Part shown: positions 5,901 to 7,211 of the stretch, piece after piece
How the letters are laid out: each line of letters starts with the position of its first letter
Position numbering within the stretch: the first letter of the stretch is position 1
Assembly (NCBI GenBank): GCA_903919105.1
Contig: CAIXGT010000177.1
Coordinates: 1 to 7,211 of the forward strand
Reading direction: 5' to 3'
DNA from: an uncultured Spartobacteria bacterium
GTDB taxonomy: Bacteria > Verrucomicrobiota > Verrucomicrobiae > Chthoniobacterales > UBA6821
DNA: 7,211 nt
Position numbers and translations under genes: made by a program
The notes under the pieces: model-generated
What the model was told of the DNA's origin: nothing
What the model saw: only the letters and a program-made list of their open reading frames with translations
Database searches by the model: none

Positions 5901-6626
5901 ATGAGCATCGAAATCACCTCACTCACCAAGAGCTTCGGAGCCTTTCCCGCAGTCAATGACGTCAGTCTGAAGATAGAGACCGGTGAAATGGTCGCCTTTC
6001 TCGGTCCCAGCGGTTCAGGCAAAACTACTCTGCTCCGGTTAATCGCAGGTCTTGAGTTTGCGGACAAAGGAGAGATTTTCTTCGAGGCTGAGAACGTGAC
6101 CATGAAGAGCGCCAACGAAAGGAAGGCCGGATTTGTCTTCCAGAGCTACGCCCTCTTCAATCACATGACCATTTTCGAGAACATCGCCTTCGGACTGCGC
6201 GTTGCTCCGCGGGCCAAACGCCTTACGAAAGAAAAGATCCGCGAACGCGTCCTCTCCCTGCTGGAGACGATCCAGCTCTCTGGTCTGGAGAACCGCTTCC
6301 CTGTGCAACTCTCCGGAGGACAACGCCAGCGCATAGCCTTCGCGCGGGCCCTTGCTGTGGAGCCCAAGGTTCTCTTACTGGATGAACCTTTCGGGGCGCT
6401 TGATGCCAAGGTCCGTCGGGAACTCCGCACCTGGCTCGGCGAGTTCCACGAAAGAACCCGGCTAACCAGCCTCTTTGTCACCCACGATCAGGAAGAGGCC
6501 TTCGAAGTTGCTGACCGCGTCGTGATCTTTGACAAGGGCAGCATCCAAAAAATAGGCACGCCGGAGGAAATACGTTCAGGCGCATCCAATGCTTTCGTCC
6601 GCGATTTCCTGGCGCTGGATATTTAG
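5901..6626 (+). CDS. cysA: sulfate ABC transporter ATP-binding protein, short form
   Basis: The ATPase that drives sulfate import with CysTW. All nucleotide-binding motifs are intact: Walker A GPSGSGKT (35-42), Q-loop Gln81 in FVFQSYALF, signature LSGGQRQR (137-144), Walker B VLLLDEP (157-163) with D-loop GALD, and H-loop His195 in VTHD. The stretch [20 protein letters not shown] is typical of the CysA/PotA/MalK importer group. At 241 residues it contains only the nucleotide-binding domain; E. coli CysA has about 365, the rest being the C-terminal TOBE-type regulatory domain. The protein stops at [10 protein letters not shown], where longer homologues go on into that domain, and no continuation is found in any frame after the stop. 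No Shine-Dalgarno sequence precedes ATG 5901. Sequence alone might also allow another oxyanion importer ATPase; the neighbours decide for sulfate. Confidence 0.9.
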   Translation: MSIEITSLTKSFGAFPAVNDVSLKIETGEMVAFLGPSGSGKTTLLRLIAGLEFADKGEIFFEAENVTMKSANERKAGFVFQSYALFNHMTIFENIAFGLRVAPRAKRLTKEKIRERVLSLLETIQLSGLENRFPVQLSGGQRQRIAFARALAVEPKVLLLDEPFGALDAKVRRELRTWLGEFHERTRLTSLFVTHDQEEAFEVADRVVIFDKGSIQKIGTPEEIRSGASNAFVRDFLALDI

Positions 6627-6797
6627 GAAAGCGCTGAATAAATCGCATAGAGGTTGTTGAGGGAAGCCGTAGCAGATGCGTAGCAACGACTGGGCAAGCA
6701 AATCGCGAAGCCAAGGCAACCTTCGGCTCTATCGTCTCCGCATCCACTTGGGCTGATAGCATTTGGCCATTTTACCTCGTCGTCTCCCGACATCCTC

Positions 6798-6818
6798 GTC
6801 CTTCGGACTGCTTCGCAG
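6798..6818. repeat. two back-to-back perfect mini-hairpins with identical TTC loops
   Basis: GTCC-TTC-GGAC (6798-6808) is followed directly by CTGC-TTC-GCAG (6808-6818), sharing one base. Both have four-pair stems and the same three-base loop. A longer inverted repeat, TCTTGC-TTGG-GCAAGA (6857-6872), with a six-pair stem, lies about 40 bases further on. Confidence 0.5.
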
Positions 6819-6915
6819 GCTTCATCTTCTCTCCCGTTACTCGATGTTCCTGCGTTTCTTGCTTGGGCAAGACCGCAAGTGTGTTGATTCGCTTGTTCCC
6901 TCTCGGCTCCTCCTG

Positions 6916-6945
6916 ACGGGTCTCGCTTACGCGGGATCTACCCGT
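6916..6945. repeat. nested inverted repeat
   Basis: ACGGGT (6916-6921) pairs with ACCCGT (6940-6945), and inside it CGC-TTAC-GCG (6924-6933) forms a second stem. An alternative fold pairs TACGCGGG (6928-6935) with CCCGTA (6941-6946) using a bulge, so two exclusive structures are possible. Confidence 0.4.
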
Positions 6946-7030
6946 AGTATTCCCACGCTCCAGGTTGCCTTGAAGCAAGTCCCTGAAATCCCTGGGAAGG
7001 AACGCGATGAAGTATGGCCATAGGCATGAT

Positions 7031-7055
7031 CGCTAAGGCACGGCACTGCCTAGCG
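7031..7055. repeat. GC-rich stem-loop
   Basis: CGCTAAGGCA (7031-7040) pairs with TGCCTAGCG (7047-7055), nine pairs with one bulged A and a six-base loop. It is the strongest single hairpin in the right-hand region. No T run follows on the plus strand, so it is not an intrinsic terminator for cysA; a run of purines follows instead. Confidence 0.45.
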
Positions 7056-7211
7056 GGAGCAAGGTGGCATTCAAATCAATGGCTCTCCGGTATTTGGAAT
7101 GGGTGAATCTGCTGGATCGAAAGCAATTAGCGCCTAGGCCTTTGGTTTGGAAAAGGATTTAGAAGAACCAAACAGGGTTTTTTGAATAGGGAACTCAGAT
7201 GCAACGGCTGC

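Larger units (their letters stand above)
6764..7020. repeat. possible MITE-like or REP-like element bounded by imperfect inverted repeats
   Basis: The left end 6764-6782 (TGGCCATTTTACCTCGTCG), read as its reverse complement, resembles 7005-7020 (CGATGAAGTATGGCCA): 14 of 16 paired positions agree once a three-base gap is allowed. The enclosed 257 bases contain the hairpin array and no domain-bearing frame. No target-site duplication was recognised directly outside the ends. The match could be chance, helped by the self-palindrome TGGCCA at each end. Confidence 0.25.
6627..7211. other. non-coding, hairpin-rich region with repeat-like character
   Basis: No convincing gene is present in these 585 bases. 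Open frames exist on both strands (for example 6763-7023 plus, from a TTG), but their translations are rich in Arg, Ser, Leu and Pro, lack recognisable domains and overlap a series of inverted repeats. Between 6650 and 6715 short related words recur (GTAGCA twice, GCAAGCA, GAAGCC twice), and between 6798 and 6945 several small perfect hairpins follow one another. This looks like an intergenic repeat element or a structured RNA region; I cannot name the family. The extent of any element is not fixed by the sequence. Confidence 0.5.

Noticed and set aside
6763..7023. 86-codon plus-strand open frame starting at TTG, and a 68-codon minus frame at 6772-6978
   Set aside because: Both are low-complexity, have no domain, overlap each other and span the hairpin array, so they are unlikely to encode proteins.
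7079..7162. 27-codon open frame beginning MALRYLEWVN with AAGGTGG 12 bases upstream
   Set aside because: Too short to support without conservation data, and the spacing to the possible ribosome binding site is long. It might be a small gene or a decayed gene start, but the sequence does not decide.
7117..7185. possible terminator near the right edge (GTTTGG paired with CCAAAC, then GGGTTTTTTG)
   Set aside because: The loop of about 17 bases is long, the stem has six weak pairs and no gene ends just before it.
6627..7211. tRNA, CRISPR array, integron attC site or group II intron end in the right-hand region
   Set aside because: No TTCGAAT-type tRNA arm, no regularly spaced identical repeats, no attC core sites and no domain V-like hairpin were found.

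Overview
The window carries a sulfate-uptake and cysteine-entry locus. It lies between a divergent sugar-phosphate aldolase-like gene, cut by the left edge, and a right-hand stretch of about 585 bases that holds no convincing gene. The organism is probably a Gram-negative-type bacterium of moderate to high GC. Verrucomicrobiota or a relative is my best guess. It rests on the long serine acetyltransferase type, the lipoprotein sulfate-binding protein, the rarity of Shine-Dalgarno sequences and the mix of neighbours. This is inference and not a marker-based assignment.

Layout. Positions 1-251 (minus) hold the N-terminal part of a DUF2090 / IolC-type aldolase-domain protein. A divergent intergenic region (252-472) leads to cysE on the plus strand (473-1417, serine O-acetyltransferase). 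Next is an Rrf2-family regulator (1562-2026) with three cysteines placed as in iron-sulfur members. Then comes a transport cluster: sbp (2131-3174, sulfate-binding lipoprotein), a zinc-dependent M14 / aspartoacylase-like deacylase (3187-4011), cysT (4040-4867), cysW (4896-5822) and, after a 78-base AT-rich gap, cysA (5901-6626, a short ATPase without the usual C-terminal regulatory domain). Positions 6627-7211 are non-coding as far as I can see, but contain an array of small perfect hairpins, inverted repeats and a possible pair of terminal inverted repeats.

How it fits together. Sbp captures sulfate outside the inner membrane, CysT and CysW form the channel, and CysA supplies the energy. The sulfate would be reduced to sulfide by enzymes not in this window. 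CysE makes O-acetylserine, the carbon acceptor for that sulfide. The Rrf2 protein sits between the two arms and is the obvious candidate regulator. An imperfect palindrome with 8-base arms lies just upstream of sbp, where an operator would be expected. The unexplained member is the M14 deacylase inserted between sbp and cysT, in a place where the standard operon has no enzyme.

The most interesting points are this deacylase, the Rrf2/palindrome pair, the truncated CysA and the structured 3-prime region. I did not find an unmistakable new defence or mobile system.
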